From Burkholderia pyrrocinia (GTDB lineage Bacteria; Pseudomonadota; Gammaproteobacteria; Burkholderiales; Burkholderiaceae), in the NCBI RefSeq assembly GCF_001028665.1, contig NZ_CP011504.1, positions 930,001 to 994,000 of the forward strand: a DNA stretch of 64,000 bases, given 5' to 3'. Below, one piece after another: positions 62,098 to 64,000 of this stretch. Under the pieces are notes generated by a model. The model had not been told where the DNA came from. It made no database searches and saw only the letters and a program-made list of their open reading frames with translations. The position numbers and the translations under genes were made by a program. The stretch's first letter is position 1. Each line of letters begins with the position of its first letter.

Positions 62098-62245
62098 GCG
62101 ATGCGAATCGTGCCAATTCTGAAAGGTCTGTGAAAGACGGCGCGCACGATGCGGATCGGTGGCGCCCGATGTCTGCGTTCGATGGAACCGGCCGTGCGGT
62201 AGTATGGCGGCTCGATGGAACCCCGATGGATCTGAACGAGTGGCC

Positions 62246-62983
62246 ATGCCCGATATTTCTTCGTCTTCCGGCGCCGGCCAGGGCGCCCAGGCGCTCGTCC
62301 TCATCGCCGAGGACGAACCCGAGATCGCCGAGATCCTGATCGCCTATTTCGCGCGCAGCGGCCTGCGCACCGTGCACGCCGCCGACGGCCGTCGCGCGCT
62401 CGAACTCCACCTGTCGCTCAAGCCCGACCTCGTGCTGCTCGACGTGCAGATGCCGCACGTCGACGGCTGGAAGGTGCTCGCCGAGATCCGCCATCGCGGC
62501 GACACGCCCGTCATCATGCTGACCGCGCTCGACCAGGACATCGACAAGCTGACCGGGCTGCGCATCGGCGCCGACGACTACGTGGTCAAGCCGTTCAATC
62601 CCGCCGAAGTCGTCGCGCGCGCGCAGGCCGTGCTGCGCCGGTCGATGGCCAGCTCGCGCCACGAAGAACAGCGCGTGCTGCGCGCCGCGCCGTTCGAGAT
62701 CGATCTCGAACGCCACGAAGCGACGGTCGAGGTCGGCAGCACACGGCACACGCTCGTGCTGACGCTCACCGAATTCAAGCTGCTTGCGCAGCTCGCGCGC
62801 GCGCCACGCCGCGTGTTCAGCCGCGCCGAGCTGATGGCCACCTGCCTGCCGGAAGGCGATGCGCTGGAGCGCACCGTCGACAGCCACGTCAGCAAGCTGC
62901 GCAAGAAACTCGACGATCTCGGTGTCGCGGGCGTGCCGGCGAGCGTGCGCGGCGTCGGCTACAAGCTGTGGAGCGGAGATTGA
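62246..62983 (+). CDS. OmpR-family response regulator (BaeR-like)
   Basis: A 245-aa two-component regulator. Receiver domain: VLIAEDEPEIAEILIAYFAR, phospho-acceptor Asp66 in LVLLDVQMP, Thr in MLTALD, Lys in VVKPFNP. Winged-helix output: LTLTEFKLLAQLARAPRRVF, RTVDSHVSKLRKKLDDLG, VRGVGYKLW. The BaeR/AdeR branch typically controls RND pumps and envelope stress. ATG 62246. Divergent from the second amine oxidase. Its stop overlaps the kinase start as TTGA. Confidence 0.93.
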   Translation: MPDISSSSGAGQGAQALVLIAEDEPEIAEILIAYFARSGLRTVHAADGRRALELHLSLKPDLVLLDVQMPHVDGWKVLAEIRHRGDTPVIMLTALDQDIDKLTGLRIGADDYVVKPFNPAEVVARAQAVLRRSMASSRHEEQRVLRAAPFEIDLERHEATVEVGSTRHTLVLTLTEFKLLAQLARAPRRVFSRAELMATCLPEGDALERTVDSHVSKLRKKLDDLGVAGVPASVRGVGYKLWSGD

Positions 62984-64000
62984 AGCTCGACGGACTGAGC
63001 CGCCAGATCGCGCTGACGATGGGCGCGATCGCGTTCGGCGTCACGCTGCTGGTCGTCGTGACGGCCTACGCGTTCTACTACGTGCTGTACACCTACTGGC
63101 CGGACGATTTCAAGCAGACGGGCTGGTTCCCGACCGGGCCGGAGTGGGTGTGGATCACTTCGACCGCGCTGGTCGGTCTCGTGATCTCGATCATCGTTGC
63201 GGTCAACCTGTCGCGGCGCATCCTCGTGCCGCTGAATTCGGTGACGGACGGCATCCGCCGCGTCGCGCGCGGCGATCTCGGCGCGCGCGCCGTCGCCGGC
63301 GACCGCTCGCTGCACGAAGCCGCGCGGCTCGCCGACAATTTCAACGCGCTCGCGAGCGAACTGCAGCGCGTGACCGACGAGCAGACATTCTGGAATGCCG
63401 CGATCGCACACGAACTGCGCACGCCCGTCACCGTGCTGCGCGGGCGGCTGCAAGGGCTCGCCGAAGGCGTGTTCACGCCCAGCGAAGCGCTGTATCGCAG
63501 CCTGCTCGCGCAGGTCGAAGGGTTGACGCGGCTGATCGAGGATCTGCGCGTGGTCAGCCTCGCCGATAGCGGCCACCTGAGCATCGAGATCCGCGACACC
63601 GATCTCGCCGCCGACGTGCGCGCCGTGGTCGACGTGTTCGCTCACGCGCTGCAGGCCGCCGGCCAGCATCCGGTGCTCGATCTCGAACCGCGCCGCATGT
63701 GCTGCGACCCGGTCCGCCTCCGCCAGGCGCTGCTGGCGCTGCTGGAGAATGCGCGCCGCCATGCGGTGCCCGGTGCGATCCGGATCCAGACGCGCATCGA
63801 ACACGGGATGTGCCGGCTGCGTGTCGAAGACGACGGCCCCGGCATCCCGGCCGATTTCGCGCCGCACGTGTTCAAGGCATTCAGGCGCGTCGACGAGTCG
63901 CAGCCCGGCGGCACCGGCCTCGGGCTCGCGGTCGTCGCGGCGATTGCGCATGCGCACCACGGCGAGGCGATCTGCGTGCCGACGGGCGCCGGCGGCACGC
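62980..64000 (+). CDS. Sensor histidine kinase, BaeS-like (3' end outside window)
   Basis: Begins at TTG 62980, overlapping the regulator stop (TTGA); 340 residues are visible. TM1 LTMGAIAFGVTLLVVVTAYA, short periplasmic loop (about 30 aa, YTYWPDDFKQTGWFPTG), TM2 WITSTALVGLVISIIVAVNL, HAMP, HisKA with His144 in AIAHELRTPVTVL, ATPase N-box LLALLENARRHAV, VEDDGPGIP and GGTGLGLAVV. The frame is open to the last base. Together with the regulator it forms a BaeSR/AdeRS-like pair; the signal is unknown. Confidence 0.9.
   Translation, partial: MKLDGLSRQIALTMGAIAFGVTLLVVVTAYAFYYVLYTYWPDDFKQTGWFPTGPEWVWITSTALVGLVISIIVAVNLSRRILVPLNSVTDGIRRVARGDLGARAVAGDRSLHEAARLADNFNALASELQRVTDEQTFWNAAIAHELRTPVTVLRGRLQGLAEGVFTPSEALYRSLLAQVEGLTRLIEDLRVVSLADSGHLSIEIRDTDLAADVRAVVDVFAHALQAAGQHPVLDLEPRRMCCDPVRLRQALLALLENARRHAVPGAIRIQTRIEHGMCRLRVEDDGPGIPADFAPHVFKAFRRVDESQPGGTGLGLAVVAAIAHAHHGEAICVPTGAGGT

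Overview
The window is GC-rich, almost fully coding DNA with the gene content and spacing of a Burkholderia genome, probably the cepacia complex and probably a secondary chromosome or other accessory-rich replicon. Reasons: very strong GC3 bias (long spurious ORFs on the opposite strand), BenE, DUF4148, DUF1302/DUF1329, CSS-EAL and Burkholderia-type porin proteins, and many LysR/AraC/TetR/IclR regulators. This assignment rests on recognition, not on a search. I saw no tRNA, rRNA, CRISPR array, insertion sequence or replication origin.

Left third (1-26 kb) is a mosaic of small units: the 3' end of a fatty acid desaturase, a benzoate-type permease, an NmrA-like protein, a toxin-antitoxin pair (toxin first), AraC and LysR regulators, a type II NADH dehydrogenase, and a decayed stretch (8.3-11.3 kb). 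The decayed stretch has a degenerate HAD protein, a beheaded histidine phosphatase, and fused remnants of two other genes. Next come a candidate small RNA with its own promoter and terminator (11.87-11.99 kb), a CSS-EAL c-di-GMP phosphodiesterase, and a compact kduI-kduD-kdgR / kdgT unit for pectin-derived uronates with two inverted 19-mer candidate operators. A TetR/SDR pair with twin operators, DNA polymerase II, a J-domain protein and an exported pectinacetylesterase-like protein with a lipase-chaperone-like partner complete this part.

26.7-33 kb: a PLP aldolase/racemase-fold enzyme, a D-arabinono-lactone-oxidase-type flavoprotein and an MFS permease (the last two overlap by ATGA), then a porin and an AraC regulator.

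33-62 kb is the most interesting part. It is a catabolic island of about 28 kb, nearly all on the minus strand. Intracellular steps: CoA ligase, two acyl-CoA dehydrogenases, SDRs, an SCP-x-type thiolase, an ACAD10/11- or LvaA-like kinase, a PuuB-like FAD oxidase and a saccharopine-dehydrogenase-like reductase. Envelope steps: two exported flavin amine oxidases, each followed by a dihaem cytochrome c; an MMPL/RND transporter, DUF1302 and DUF1329 proteins, and a YCF48-like Asp-box protein. PhyH and RidA proteins are also present. Four transcription units begin with the same composite intergenic element: a palindromic GGGTATTCCC box, an A/T tract and a GTCATNATGAC box at nearly fixed spacing. A fifth unit has a degenerate copy. 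I read this as one regulon for uptake and oxidation of a hydrophobic, possibly amine-bearing substrate; the substrate is unknown. The window ends in an OmpR/BaeS-type two-component pair cut by the right edge.
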